64,000 nt of DNA from Anaerolineales bacterium (GCA_016929095.1 JAFGJM010000036.1:1-64000), one strand, 5' to 3'. Positions 13,995-23,641 are shown, counted from the first letter of the stretch. Notes: a model not told the origin generated them from the sequence alone. Numbers and translations: made by a program.

Positions 13995-15170
13995 TTATTT
14001 GAATACCACATCTTCTTTTACCTTTAAACCGCGCCGGTTAAGTTCATCGACAAAAGGACTGGCAGGCACCATTTTTTCAACCCCGCCTGCGCCGCGCGGT
14101 GTTTGCCCGCGCGCCATCATCTCCGCCACAATCGCCGCGCTCCAACCCGTACCGCGCTCCATGGCGGTGAATTTGGTCTCTTCGTCATAATAATCGATCA
14201 TCTCCACCAATGCTTCGGCGTCTTTACCGTCTTTTTTCCCATAAGCCTTAACCCGCACGATCACCAGATCTTTATCATCAGGCACAACGACCTTAGGTTC
14301 AAACAATACATGGAATACATCCCGCGGGATCACTTCCACACCACCGATTTTGATAGGCTCTAAACCCCAAAGACCTAAATCATAGAAAGCTTTCAACTGC
14401 TGATAATGTCCCGGGTAGCGCAGGGTCAGGTTTTGCAGGGTGCGGATTTTCCCTTCATATGTCCAGGGCATGGTATCCGTCCCGCCGCCGGCGACAAAGG
14501 CTTCCAGTTGACCGATTGGAGGCGGAAAATCTACCGTTTCCATCTCGGTCATCGGCGCCACCTCGGTCACTTTCCAATTGCGCAGGAAAATTCCAGGCTC
14601 GGCATATTCATTGGTCAATCCGGCAACATGAAAGGTGAGTAAATAGTTGAAGGGCGGCTTAGGATTCTGCGGCAAGCCGCCATCCCACATCAATACATCC
14701 ACCGCTTCGTCCAACAACTCTATGGCATAAACACTGAGCGAAGTTCCCATACCTGGCACCTGCCCACAATTGGGAATAATGCTTACCCCTTTTGCTTTAG
14801 CTTCATCATTGAACTGATGCTGTTTGCGAGCAATATCTGTATTGCCGCCCAAATCGCAATAATGAACGCCGGCTTCAATGGCTAGTCGCGTGATTTCATA
14901 ATTAAAATAATATGGCACAGCCGATAAACAGGCATGGGTACCGCTCAGGATTTTCGCAATCGCATCCAGATTTCTGACATCCACCTCCAGCGGTTCAGCG
15001 ACCGTTTTTCCCATTAATTTATTCACCCGGTCAGCGGCTTGATGCGCCGCCTGGATATCATAATCTGCGAGTTTTACTTTTTCGGCGCCGCCCCAACGCG
15101 CCATATCATATGCAGCAGCGGTGCCTTGCCGACCTGCACCTAATACAACATACTGTAATTTTTCACTCAT
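13995..15170 (-). CDS. Saccharopine dehydrogenase-family oxidoreductase
   Basis: 391 residues from ATG 15170 with TAGGAGCC upstream. The N terminus is a Rossmann fold (YVVLGAGRQGTAAAYDMARWG, GxGxxG) followed by LADYDIQAAHQAADRVN and the family's CLSAVPYYFNYEITRLAIEAGVHYCDLGGN. A C-terminal substrate domain follows. It is closest in outline to lysine 6-dehydrogenase and related saccharopine-dehydrogenase-like enzymes that oxidise amino acids with NAD(P). Its neighbours (amino-acid ABC transporter, DMT exporter, MttB/peptidase operon) fit amino-acid catabolism. The exact substrate cannot be read from sequence. Confidence 0.8.
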   Translation of the reverse strand: MSEKLQYVVLGAGRQGTAAAYDMARWGGAEKVKLADYDIQAAHQAADRVNKLMGKTVAEPLEVDVRNLDAIAKILSGTHACLSAVPYYFNYEITRLAIEAGVHYCDLGGNTDIARKQHQFNDEAKAKGVSIIPNCGQVPGMGTSLSVYAIELLDEAVDVLMWDGGLPQNPKPPFNYLLTFHVAGLTNEYAEPGIFLRNWKVTEVAPMTEMETVDFPPPIGQLEAFVAGGGTDTMPWTYEGKIRTLQNLTLRYPGHYQQLKAFYDLGLWGLEPIKIGGVEVIPRDVFHVLFEPKVVVPDDKDLVIVRVKAYGKKDGKDAEALVEMIDYYDEETKFTAMERGTGWSAAIVAEMMARGQTPRGAGGVEKMVPASPFVDELNRRGLKVKEDVVFK

Positions 15171-15201
15171 GTTTTCTGGCTCCTATTCGATAGAATTTCT
15201 C

Positions 15202-15235
15202 ACGGACATTTCCCCATTGGCAGGGAGATGCCCGT
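15202..15235. other. Imperfect 13-bp hairpin between two genes
   Basis: ACGGACATTTCCC pairs with GGGAGATGCCCGT with two G-T wobbles and an 8-base loop, in the 85-bp gap between the DMT transporter and saccharopine dehydrogenase-like genes. No T-run on the minus strand. Confidence 0.4.
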
Positions 15236-15255
15236 TAAATAAAATGGATGTTGTT

Positions 15256-16170
15256 TTAAACAGCAACTCGTGTATTTTTGATGATCAAGTCTATCTGCGC
15301 TAACATCATTCCGGCTAACATTAATACACAACCCAATATCTGCACAGGTAAAAGATATTCGCCTAATAATATCCAGCCGAAGATGGCGCTAAACACAGAT
15401 TCCATACACAAGATAATCGCAGCGTCTGCTGCCGGCGCCACCTCTTGACCGAGTGCCTGCAATGTAAAACCCAACCCCACTGAGAAAATGCCGTTATAGA
15501 GAATGGCATGCCATACCCCAAGAATTTCAACCATCCCCCCCCTGTCAGGTGGACCCCACCCAACCCATAAATTCAATAGACCACATATAAAAAACTGCAC
15601 CACACCTAAAAAAAATACATCGGCGTATTTAACCAGCCATCCAATCACCAGGACATGCAACCCCCAAAATAAAGCGCTGAATAAAACCAGGGCATCGCCA
15701 TTATTCAACCGGATGCTGCCGCCGGTGCTGAGCAAAAAAAGACCGATTGTAGCAACGGCTGCCGCCAGCCATATGCTGCGCCGGGGAGAACGTTTAAATA
15801 CGATCGATAAAATTATTGGGATGATCACCACATATAAACCGGTAATAAAGCCCGCATTTGCCGCGGTCGTATAGCGCACGCCCATAGACTGTAATGATGC
15901 TGCCCCGAATAAAACCACACCTGCCACAACCGAACCCCACACGGCTGTTTTTTTCATTGGTTGTATTCGCTTCCAGCGTAACAAAACCAGGGGTAAAAGG
16001 ACTAATCCCGCCAGTAAGAAACGTAATCCATTAAAAAAATTCGGATTGAGGTGAGTTACCCCCACTCTTTGCGCAGAAAATCCAATCCCCCAAAACAAGG
16101 AAGCCAGTAGAAGGATGAGATCTGCCCGAACACGGCTGCGAGAATTCACGGTGAGACTGGAATGCGCCAT
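15256..16170 (-). CDS. EamA/DMT-family transporter
   Basis: 304 residues with ten hydrophobic helices arranged as two EamA repeats (about 15-145 and 155-295). Typical segments are LILLLASLFWGIGFSAQRVG, NGLRFLLAGLVLLPLVLL, GFITGLYVVIIPIILS in repeat one, and ALFWGLHVLVIGWLVKYAD, APAADAAIILCMESVFSAIFGWILLGE in repeat two. DMT proteins of this group export amino acids, metabolites or drugs. ATG 16170 has a weak ribosome site. It precedes the dehydrogenase gene by 85 bp on the same strand and may be co-transcribed. Confidence 0.88.
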   Translation of the reverse strand: MAHSSLTVNSRSRVRADLILLLASLFWGIGFSAQRVGVTHLNPNFFNGLRFLLAGLVLLPLVLLRWKRIQPMKKTAVWGSVVAGVVLFGAASLQSMGVRYTTAANAGFITGLYVVIIPIILSIVFKRSPRRSIWLAAAVATIGLFLLSTGGSIRLNNGDALVLFSALFWGLHVLVIGWLVKYADVFFLGVVQFFICGLLNLWVGWGPPDRGGMVEILGVWHAILYNGIFSVGLGFTLQALGQEVAPAADAAIILCMESVFSAIFGWILLGEYLLPVQILGCVLMLAGMMLAQIDLIIKNTRVAV

Positions 16171-16274
16171 TATCTTTGATTGTCTACATTATAAAAACTG
16201 GATTCTGAACAGGGAATTTCCCAATGTTCGGTTGCCATTTTAACATAAACTACGATAAAATGGAGCTTACCTAT

Positions 16275-16299
16275 CCTGGTATACTAATATACAACCAGG
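16275..16299. promoter_or_regulatory. Dyad upstream of the MttB operon
   Basis: CCTGGT-N13-ACCAGG brackets an AT-rich centre that contains TATACT, a possible -10. It lies 117 bp upstream of the first MttB-family gene and 105 bp upstream of the divergent DMT gene. It may be an operator shared by the divergent units; no -35 is evident. Confidence 0.35.
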
Positions 16300-16415
16300 T
16301 TATCCTATCACCTAGATCCCATTCTTTCGAAGGCGGGAATGAGGCGCAGGGAAGGATAAATCCCATAATTTAACGAAAAACTACCAAATCTCACATTATA
16401 GAAAGCGAACAACCC

Positions 16416-17873
16416 ATGCAACCCAAAATCGAACTCCTTTCTAGCGGCATTCTTGACCGTATCCTGGACGAAGCTTATGCTTTACTGATGAAACCAGGCA
16501 TTAAAGTTCAATCCGAAGAAGCCAGAAAACTATTGGCAAATGCAGGGGCAACAATCGATGAAGCCAACGAAATTGCCCATATTCCCGAACATGTCGCCCG
16601 GAAGGCACTAGAAACAGTTCCTCACGAATTTTACCTTCACAACCGTTTTGGCGAACCCGTTGTTCGTTATGGCGGTGATGCAGTACATTTTGACCCCGGT
16701 TCGTCCGGCGTACACGTGATGGACCCGGACACCTTTGAACATCGCCCCTCGTATGCACCCGACCTGGTCAAAGTAATCAAACTCACCGAAATGCTCCCTG
16801 TATTCGCCGCTCAATCTACCGCCATCGTATGCAATGAAATACCTAAAGATATTGGTGACCTTTACCGGTTATTCCTGGTACTGACCTATTCGAACAAACC
16901 CATGATCACCGGCGCTTTTTCGATTCGCACGCTGCAGATCATGTTCGATATGCTGACCATTTTTGCCGGAAGCCGTGAAGCCCTGGCAGAAAAGCCGCAG
17001 GCTGTTTTCGATGTTTGCCCTTCGCCACCCCTCATTTGGAGTAATTTTGGTTCGCAAAACCTGATCGAACTGGCTCGAGCTGGCGTTCCGGCGCAAATCG
17101 TCTCCATGCCGCTGGCTGGCGCAGCCGCCCCGGTTACCCTGTTGGGAGCGGTGGTGCAGCATGCTGCCGAATGCATCAGCGGGATGACCATCCATCAACT
17201 GGCGAAACCCGGTTCACCAATCGTTTGGGGTGGCGCACCCGCAATTTTCGATATGCGCCAGGGTACCACACCCATGGGCGCCGTTGAAACTGCCATGATC
17301 GATATTTCTTATGCACAGGTTGGAAAATCCCTGGGCTTTCCTACTCATACCTACCTTGGCGCCAGCGATGCAAAAATTGTCGATGCCCAGGCTGGCATGG
17401 AAAGCGGCATGACGGCCTTGATTGGCGCCCTGGGCGGCATCAACATGATCTCAGGCCCCGGAATGCTGGACTTCCTGGCTTGTATGAGCCCGGAAAAATT
17501 AGTTGTGGATGCCGAAGCGATCGGCATGGTCTTCCGTCTCCTGGATGGGATGCACGTGCTGACCGACACTCTGGCTATCGACATGTTTGAAGGCATTCAA
17601 TTTAAAGGCGATTTTCTCAAACAAAAGGTCACCAAACAATTATTCTCTAAAGAGCAATTCTTGCCTTCCCCGGTCATCGATCGCGGTTCTATTCGCGCCT
17701 GGCAAGCCAGCGGCAGCAATGACACATTTACACGTGCAAAGACCCGCACCAAAGAATTATTGGCAGCCTACCAGCAGCCAGCCATGTCTGCCGAGCAGGA
17801 AAAAGCCTTGCTGGACATGGTTTCCAGGCTGGCGCGTGAAGCCGGAATCGAGAATCTGCCTGGGAAGGATTAG
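16416..17873 (+). CDS. Trimethylamine methyltransferase (MttB)-family protein 1
   Basis: 485 residues from ATG 16416. The sequence is read through without an internal TAG, so this is a non-pyrrolysine member of the MttB superfamily. Family marks: an N-terminal helical part (ILDEAYALLMKPGIKVQSEEARKLLANAGA), HFDPGSSGVHVMD, PMAGAAAP-type barrel strand (SMPLAGAAAPVTLLGAVVQHAAE), and the FPTHTYLGASDAKIVDAQAGMESGMTALIGALGGINMISGPGMLD block. Non-Pyl members such as MtgB demethylate quaternary amines like glycine betaine and pass the methyl to a corrinoid protein. No corrinoid protein is in the window. First gene of a four-gene operon. Confidence 0.85.
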   Translation: MQPKIELLSSGILDRILDEAYALLMKPGIKVQSEEARKLLANAGATIDEANEIAHIPEHVARKALETVPHEFYLHNRFGEPVVRYGGDAVHFDPGSSGVHVMDPDTFEHRPSYAPDLVKVIKLTEMLPVFAAQSTAIVCNEIPKDIGDLYRLFLVLTYSNKPMITGAFSIRTLQIMFDMLTIFAGSREALAEKPQAVFDVCPSPPLIWSNFGSQNLIELARAGVPAQIVSMPLAGAAAPVTLLGAVVQHAAECISGMTIHQLAKPGSPIVWGGAPAIFDMRQGTTPMGAVETAMIDISYAQVGKSLGFPTHTYLGASDAKIVDAQAGMESGMTALIGALGGINMISGPGMLDFLACMSPEKLVVDAEAIGMVFRLLDGMHVLTDTLAIDMFEGIQFKGDFLKQKVTKQLFSKEQFLPSPVIDRGSIRAWQASGSNDTFTRAKTRTKELLAAYQQPAMSAEQEKALLDMVSRLAREAGIENLPGKD

Positions 17874-17876
17874 ACC

Positions 17877-19682
17877 TTGCTTGACCTGGTAAAGCTTCTG
17901 AAAATTCCCGGTATCGATCCTGATAACAACTTCGATGTTTCACCGGATGGGAAAACTGTGGTCTTTTCATGGAACATCTCCGGTCAATGGGAGCTATATA
18001 CCCTTTCCCTGGAGGATCTTTCTTCACCAAAATGCATCACCCATGGTGCAGGCGCCAAGTTTTCCCCATGTTGGTCTCCGGATGGATCGAATCTGGCCTA
18101 TGTGCTCGATATTGATGGAGGGGAGAATTATGATATCTTCGTATGCAATCTCCCCACCGGTAAACACACCAATCTGACCCCCAATACCGAATATGCCATC
18201 CAGCCCCATCTTAGCTGGTCGCCGGATGGCTCGCAATTGGTTTTTGCTGCCGATGTTTCAGGAAAATTTAATATTTACCGATTAACTCTGTCAGATGGTG
18301 TGGTATTTCCCTTGAGTGACCTGCCCTATCCGGTAGATAAAGCGATATGGTCACCCGATGGCAATACCATTGCCGCGCTTACTTACGCCTCCGGTCAAGA
18401 TTTCTTTACATACCTGGTGTCAGTTGAAAACGGTGCGTTTTCTCCCATTGCCATCAATAAAGAACCTATATGCGCTTTGGATATCGCCTGGTCGCCAACC
18501 GGCGACCGCCTGGCATTTGCCTCCGATGTAAGTAATAACTTTCAAATTGGAATTTTTCATAATAGCACCGGAGATATCACCTGGATCACTGACAATGATA
18601 AAGAAAACGACCATCCCGCCTGGTCACTGGATGACCGCCAAATGGTGTATATTTCACAGGATGGGCCCGACACCGAATTGATCATTCAGCAGTTGGACCA
18701 TCAAAAAGCAAAAAAAAGCTATAAAATTGATCAGGGCATCCATTACTTTCCTGCCTTCATTTCTGGTGGAAAGGAAATTGTCCTGGGTTTTGATAACCCC
18801 AGCCACCCAACCGACCTGTGGCGGCTTTCGCTGGAAAGCGGGACTTTTCGGCAATTAACCAATTCCCTGCCGTCAGAATTTGAAAACACGACCTTTTCCA
18901 CACCCCGGCATGTGCATTACACCAGCCAGGATGGAAAACGCGTGCCTGCCCTGCTTTATCAACCAGATAAGGGTACCCAGCCTTGCCCGGCTGTGGTTTA
19001 TATCCACGGCGGGCCAAACTGGCTGGCGCAATTCACCTGGGACCCGCTGATACAACACATGGTCAGCCGAGGCTGGGTTGTACTGGCGCCCAATTATCGC
19101 GGTTCAATCGGGTATGGAAAACCCTGGCAAACAGCCAATCGCTTCGACCTGGGCGGAAGAGATACGGGGGATATCGCCGCTGCCGTGGATTATTTAATGT
19201 CAAATCACATCGCCCAGGCTGACCGGATCGCCGTCACCGGGCGCAGCTACGGCGGTTATCTGACCATGACCAGCCTGACCCATTATCCCGGTTTGTGGGT
19301 GGGCGGTTCAGCCGTGGTGCCTTTCATGAATTGGTTCACCGGTCATGAAAATTCTCGTCAGGATTTGCAGCATTGGGACCTGGAAAATTTCGGGGATCCA
19401 GTGAAAGACAAAGCCCTATATTATGAACGCTCACCATTTTTCTTCCTGGATAGGGTCAAATCTCCGGTACAATTCATTTGCGGCGCACACGATCCACGCT
19501 GCCCTGCCAGCGAATCAATCCAGGCGCATGACGCCCTGCTCGCCATGGGGAAGCCTTGCGATCTTGTTCTCTATCCCGACGAAGGACATGTATTTCTAAA
19601 AATTGATAATGTTGTGGATGCCAAGCGGCGCCAGGTAGATTTTCTGGCAGGCTTGCTGGACAACAGAGGAAAATCACAATGA
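17877..19682 (+). CDS. S9-family prolyl oligopeptidase-like peptidase
   Basis: 601 residues from TTG 17877, preceded by GGAAGGA; no ATG fits better. The first 330 residues form a TolB-like beta-propeller with repeated WSPDG motifs (CWSPDGSNLAYV, SWSPDGSQLVFA, IWSPDGNTIAAL, AWSPTGDRLAFA). The C-terminal alpha/beta hydrolase domain starts near residue 345 and carries YIHGGPN and the catalytic triad Ser457 (GRSYGG), Asp539 (GAHDPRCP) and His571 (DEGHV). No signal peptide, so it acts in the cytoplasm on short peptides. It lies 3 bp after MttB 1 and overlaps MttB 2 by 4 bp, so it is firmly in the operon. Confidence 0.93.
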   Translation: MLDLVKLLKIPGIDPDNNFDVSPDGKTVVFSWNISGQWELYTLSLEDLSSPKCITHGAGAKFSPCWSPDGSNLAYVLDIDGGENYDIFVCNLPTGKHTNLTPNTEYAIQPHLSWSPDGSQLVFAADVSGKFNIYRLTLSDGVVFPLSDLPYPVDKAIWSPDGNTIAALTYASGQDFFTYLVSVENGAFSPIAINKEPICALDIAWSPTGDRLAFASDVSNNFQIGIFHNSTGDITWITDNDKENDHPAWSLDDRQMVYISQDGPDTELIIQQLDHQKAKKSYKIDQGIHYFPAFISGGKEIVLGFDNPSHPTDLWRLSLESGTFRQLTNSLPSEFENTTFSTPRHVHYTSQDGKRVPALLYQPDKGTQPCPAVVYIHGGPNWLAQFTWDPLIQHMVSRGWVVLAPNYRGSIGYGKPWQTANRFDLGGRDTGDIAAAVDYLMSNHIAQADRIAVTGRSYGGYLTMTSLTHYPGLWVGGSAVVPFMNWFTGHENSRQDLQHWDLENFGDPVKDKALYYERSPFFFLDRVKSPVQFICGAHDPRCPASESIQAHDALLAMGKPCDLVLYPDEGHVFLKIDNVVDAKRRQVDFLAGLLDNRGKSQ

Positions 19683-21106
19683 CCAATCCATTCACGATTC
19701 AACCGGCACTCACTGTACTGTCGGCGGAACAAATCCAGACCATTCACCAGGATTCCTTAAAAATCCTGTTCGACACCGGTATTCGGGTGGATTCTCCGCA
19801 AATCGTAGAGCGCTTTCGACAAAAAACCGGAGACAAAATGATCGATGGCAACCGTGTCCGCATCCCTCCCGAATTAGTGGAATGGGTAATCAAGAGTGCG
19901 CCTTCCGTCATCGATATTTTCGACCGTACAGGCAAGCATATCTTTTCTTTAGGGAATGACCGCATTCGCTTTGGTATCGGTGTCACTACATTGTTTTACC
20001 AAGACCCCGTCACGGATGATGTCACCCCCTTCGCCCGCCGTCACATGCAAGAGTTGGTCAGACTTGGCCATGCATTACCCAATTTCGATGTCATATCCAC
20101 CGTGGGCATTGTCCAGGATGTGGATGCAGACCTGACAGACCTCTACGGCACCCTGGAAATGGCTGCCAACACGACCAAACCCCTGGTGCTTTTAGTATCG
20201 AAAGAAGAGCGCTACCCGGATGTATTAAATATGCTGGAACATTTAGCGGGCGATCTGGCTTCCAAACCCTGGGTCATCTCGTATTTCAACCCGGTGACGC
20301 CCCTGGTCATGAATAAAGGCACCATCGATAAAATGGAGGATGCCATCCGCCGCGGGCTGCCAGTGATTTTTTCCAATTACAGCATGGCGGGGGCTTCCAC
20401 CCCCATTACGGCAGGGGGCACTTTAGTATTGATGATGGCAGAACTCCTGGCAGGATTAACCATCAGCCAGTTGATCAAAGAAGGTGCGCCGATCATTTTA
20501 GGGATGTTGCCGGCGTTTTTCGACATGAAGACCATGATGAATTTCTACGATCCGCTCAGCCTGATGTTAAACCTCTCCTGCGCTGAGATGATGGCGCACT
20601 ATCACCTGCCGCACTGCGGCACATCCGGCAGCGGCACCGGCTGGGGACCCGACTTGCTGGCAGCCGAAACCTATTGGATGAATCACCTCACCGCCTGCAT
20701 GAGCAAGGTGGGATTGTGCCCCTTTGTGGGCGACACATTAGGCTCAAAAGCGATTTCAGCGGTCAATCTGGTTTACGTTCACGAGATCATCTCCCAGGCG
20801 CTGCGCTTCGCGGATGGTTTTTCCATTGCAGAAGAACAGATTGGCCTGGACGATATCCAGAAAGCCGGTCCTGGCGGTAGTTTCTTGTCTGCAAAATTAA
20901 CGATGAAGAATTATCGCACTGCCTATTATACGAGTCCCTTTTTCCCGCGTTGGAGCATGGAAAAATGGCAGGCTCAAAACCGGCCGCCTGCGGTTGAACT
21001 GCTACGAAAATACACTGTCGAGCTGTTGTCACAGCTCTCAACCCCAGCCGATCATGATGACTTTATGGCGCGAGGGGAATCATTCATCAGGAGTACCAAT
21101 GCTTGA
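19679..21106 (+). CDS. Trimethylamine methyltransferase (MttB)-family protein 2
   Basis: 475 residues from ATG 19679, with GAGGAAAA upstream, overlapping the peptidase stop. It shares the MttB layout with protein 1 but is clearly divergent: LFDTGIRVDSPQIVERFRQKTG near the start, RIRFGIGVTTLFYQDP, YSMAGASTPITAGGTLVLMMAELLAGLTISQLI in the barrel, and HCGTSGSGTGWGPDLLAAETYWMNHLTACMSKV near residue 320. No in-frame TAG. Two different MttB paralogs in one operon suggest two methylated substrates or one enzyme and one accessory form. The gene overlaps the start of the M20 hydrolase by 8 bp. Confidence 0.85.
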   Translation: MTNPFTIQPALTVLSAEQIQTIHQDSLKILFDTGIRVDSPQIVERFRQKTGDKMIDGNRVRIPPELVEWVIKSAPSVIDIFDRTGKHIFSLGNDRIRFGIGVTTLFYQDPVTDDVTPFARRHMQELVRLGHALPNFDVISTVGIVQDVDADLTDLYGTLEMAANTTKPLVLLVSKEERYPDVLNMLEHLAGDLASKPWVISYFNPVTPLVMNKGTIDKMEDAIRRGLPVIFSNYSMAGASTPITAGGTLVLMMAELLAGLTISQLIKEGAPIILGMLPAFFDMKTMMNFYDPLSLMLNLSCAEMMAHYHLPHCGTSGSGTGWGPDLLAAETYWMNHLTACMSKVGLCPFVGDTLGSKAISAVNLVYVHEIISQALRFADGFSIAEEQIGLDDIQKAGPGGSFLSAKLTMKNYRTAYYTSPFFPRWSMEKWQAQNRPPAVELLRKYTVELLSQLSTPADHDDFMARGESFIRSTNA

Positions 21107-22280
21107 ACAAGCCCGTCAAATCGAAGAACAACTGGTTGCCTGGCGCAGGGAAATCCATCAGGATCCCGAGCTGGGTTTTCAGGAACATCATACCGCCGCA
21201 AAAATAAGCGATGTTTTATCATCCCTGGGATACCGGGTACGCACCGGCGTAGGAAAAACCGGCGTGGTTGGCGAAATCGGCGAAGGTTCACCCATTATTG
21301 GCGTCCGGGCAGATATGGACGCCCTGCCTCTTCAGGAAGCCAACCCGGTACCTTATGTTTCCCGTAACCCGGGCGTTATGCATGCCTGCGGGCACGATGC
21401 GCATGTCGCCATCGCCTTGGGGACAGCCACCCTGCTTGCCAAACAAAACCTGCCCGGTAGTGTGCGGTTTTTGTTTCAGCCCTCCGAAGAAGTAGGTGAT
21501 GAAGAAGGCATCAGCGGCGCGCCGCGCATGATCGATGATGGCGCGATGGAGGGTGTGGATTCCATAATCGCTTTACACATGGATTCAGAGCTGGCCACAG
21601 GGGCGATTACCAATGACGCCGGAATGGTTTCTGCCGGCGTGGATACGTTCTATGCCACCATATTAGGTAAAGGCGGGCACGGCGCGTCCCCCGAAGAAAC
21701 CGTCGACCCGATTTACCTCTCCGGGTTGATCGTGCTGGCGATTAATGGCATCGTCTCCCGCAAAATCTGCCCTATCGACCCTGCTGTTGTAAGTCTGGGA
21801 TCTATCAAGGGCGGGGAAACCAGCAATGTCATCCCCGACCGTGTAGAATTGATAGGTACCATCCGTTTTATTTCGCCCGAAGTGCAGGAGAAAATTCACC
21901 AGGAATTGCACCAGGCGCTGGCAATTTCCCGCAGCTTTGGCGGGGATTATGAATTGAAACTTGAAATCGGTTACCCGCCAATGTATAACGAGGAACAAGT
22001 TGTGGAATTGATCGACAAAGTTGCCGATGACATTTTAGGCAAGGGTCACAACATCCCGCAAAGGCTGAATATGGGCGCCGAAGATTTCGGTTTCTTCTTG
22101 AAACATGCCCCTGGCGCCATGTTCATGCTCGGCTGCAAGATCGAGGGTGACATGCGGGTGGCGCACAGCCCCACCTTTGATATCGATGAACGCAGCTTAC
22201 CTTATGGCGTGGCCATGCTCGGCGAAACAGTACTGCGCCTGATGCGCCAGCCCATTGTTCAATGCCAGGCAGAATCATAA
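21099..22280 (+). CDS. M20-family amidohydrolase (N-acyl amino-acid/hippurate hydrolase type)
   Basis: 393 residues from ATG 21099, chosen for AGGAG at 21089-21093 and its position inside the MttB 2 stop; a longer frame is not needed. Metal ligands and family motifs are visible: RADMDALPLQE (about 70-80), MHACGHDAHVA (Cys97, His99), FQPSEEVGDEEG (Glu130/131), GGHGASPEETVDPI in the lid domain and MGAEDFGFF near residue 325. These enzymes cleave N-acyl or N-aminoacyl amides from amino acids in the cytoplasm. Last gene of the plus-strand operon; its 3' end overlaps the convergent DAO gene by 22 bp. Confidence 0.92.
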   Translation: MLEQARQIEEQLVAWRREIHQDPELGFQEHHTAAKISDVLSSLGYRVRTGVGKTGVVGEIGEGSPIIGVRADMDALPLQEANPVPYVSRNPGVMHACGHDAHVAIALGTATLLAKQNLPGSVRFLFQPSEEVGDEEGISGAPRMIDDGAMEGVDSIIALHMDSELATGAITNDAGMVSAGVDTFYATILGKGGHGASPEETVDPIYLSGLIVLAINGIVSRKICPIDPAVVSLGSIKGGETSNVIPDRVELIGTIRFISPEVQEKIHQELHQALAISRSFGGDYELKLEIGYPPMYNEEQVVELIDKVADDILGKGHNIPQRLNMGAEDFGFFLKHAPGAMFMLGCKIEGDMRVAHSPTFDIDERSLPYGVAMLGETVLRLMRQPIVQCQAES

Positions 22281-23428
22281 GATTGTTCGCCCGTTAGCAG
22301 CTTCCCTTCGCCAAAGCGTTTATAGTCGAAGGGAGTAATATCCAGCGTGCTTGCCGCCCCGTCCACGATCAATTCCGCCATACAGGCGCCGATTGCCGGG
22401 GCGGTTTTGAATCCGGTGCCGCTGAAGCCGCATTGCAGATAGAACCCCTCTGGTCCTGCTTTTCCGAGGATGGCGCGCTCGTCGGGGGTAATGCCGTCAT
22501 AACCGCCATGGTCGCTATGCAGCGTTCCCTGATCCAAGCCAGGGATACGCCGGCAAATACGGTCGATGGCGCGTTCGGTAAAACCCCGCCGCGCCCGCTC
22601 GATATAACCTTCGGGAGATTCACCCAGGGGATTATTGTCTTCCAGTCCCACCAATGTCAAACCGCCGGTTTCAGGACGAAAATACATGCTCAGGATATCA
22701 TCGATTACAGTGGGATGCATCATTGAAAGGGATGTGGGGCGACGGATGAACATGGTGTCGTGTTCCCAGGTATTCACCGGCAACTCCAAACCCACCATCC
22801 GACCCACATCCGCCGCCCAGGCGCCAGCGGCATTAACCACCACTGGTGCATTAAAGGCGCCTTTGGAGGTTTTCACGCCTGTGACTTTGCCTGACTGAGT
22901 AACTACCGCGGTCACCAAACAATCCTGGTGAAGAACGGCGTCCCGACGACGGGCAGCATCCATAAAGGATTGTGTGGTAGCGCTGGGATCGGCATAGCCG
23001 GATTCGGGTTCATAAGCGGCTATTTCGATATCATCCACGACCATCATAGGCGCTAACCGACGTACATCATCACCCGTGACGATCAGGCTGGGAATACCAA
23101 TCCGCTGGTGCATAGCGACATTGGCTTTCATTTGTTCATAATACCTGGAAGAGATAAATTGCAAGAAACCCGTGCGGGTGAACCCGCTCTCACCGCCGAC
23201 TCGCTCACGCCAATCACGAAAATATTGAAAAGATACCCACGCCAGGCGTGAGTCTAATTCCAGATCGTAGTGCATTCGGACTAATCCGCTGGAGCGGCCG
23301 GTCGCTTCAGCCGCCAAGAAACGCCTCTCAAGCACCATGGGTTTTACCCCCTTTTCCGCAAGATGAAATGCCAGACTGGCGCCCTGCACTCCCCCGCCGA
23401 TAATAATGACATCTGCCGTCTCATTCAT
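22259..23428 (-). CDS. FAD-dependent DAO-family amino-acid/sarcosine oxidase-like protein
   Basis: 389 residues from ATG 23428 with GGAGAATG upstream. The FAD dinucleotide motif VIIIGGGVQGASLAFHLAEKG opens the protein (about 6-27), followed by ATGRSSGLVRMHYD where flavin attachment or substrate contacts often occur. The C terminus carries the DAO-type GFYLQCGFSGTGFKTAPAIGACMAELI. This matches sarcosine/dimethylglycine or glycine oxidase-like enzymes, which remove N-methyl or amino groups. Facing the MttB operon, it would fit stepwise demethylation of N-methylated amino acids; that link is inferred. No ferredoxin or SoxA/D/G partner is seen. Confidence 0.85.
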   Translation of the reverse strand: MNETADVIIIGGGVQGASLAFHLAEKGVKPMVLERRFLAAEATGRSSGLVRMHYDLELDSRLAWVSFQYFRDWRERVGGESGFTRTGFLQFISSRYYEQMKANVAMHQRIGIPSLIVTGDDVRRLAPMMVVDDIEIAAYEPESGYADPSATTQSFMDAARRRDAVLHQDCLVTAVVTQSGKVTGVKTSKGAFNAPVVVNAAGAWAADVGRMVGLELPVNTWEHDTMFIRRPTSLSMMHPTVIDDILSMYFRPETGGLTLVGLEDNNPLGESPEGYIERARRGFTERAIDRICRRIPGLDQGTLHSDHGGYDGITPDERAILGKAGPEGFYLQCGFSGTGFKTAPAIGACMAELIVDGAASTLDITPFDYKRFGEGKLLTGEQSYDSAWH

Positions 23429-23641
23429 GATTCATTCTCCATGTATAATGTCTTATACCCCAAGAGCACTATTTTATCCTGAATATGATATTTAATGGTC
23501 GATCCATCGTGAATATACACAAATTTGGCAATGTCCACCCTTCAGGCACAATTTCGTAGAGAACATGATTTCCGCTATAAATATCGCAATCTTTGTTTTT
23601 TCTGTATAATCAATCGCGTTTATGTGGAACAGGCAAGCGGA

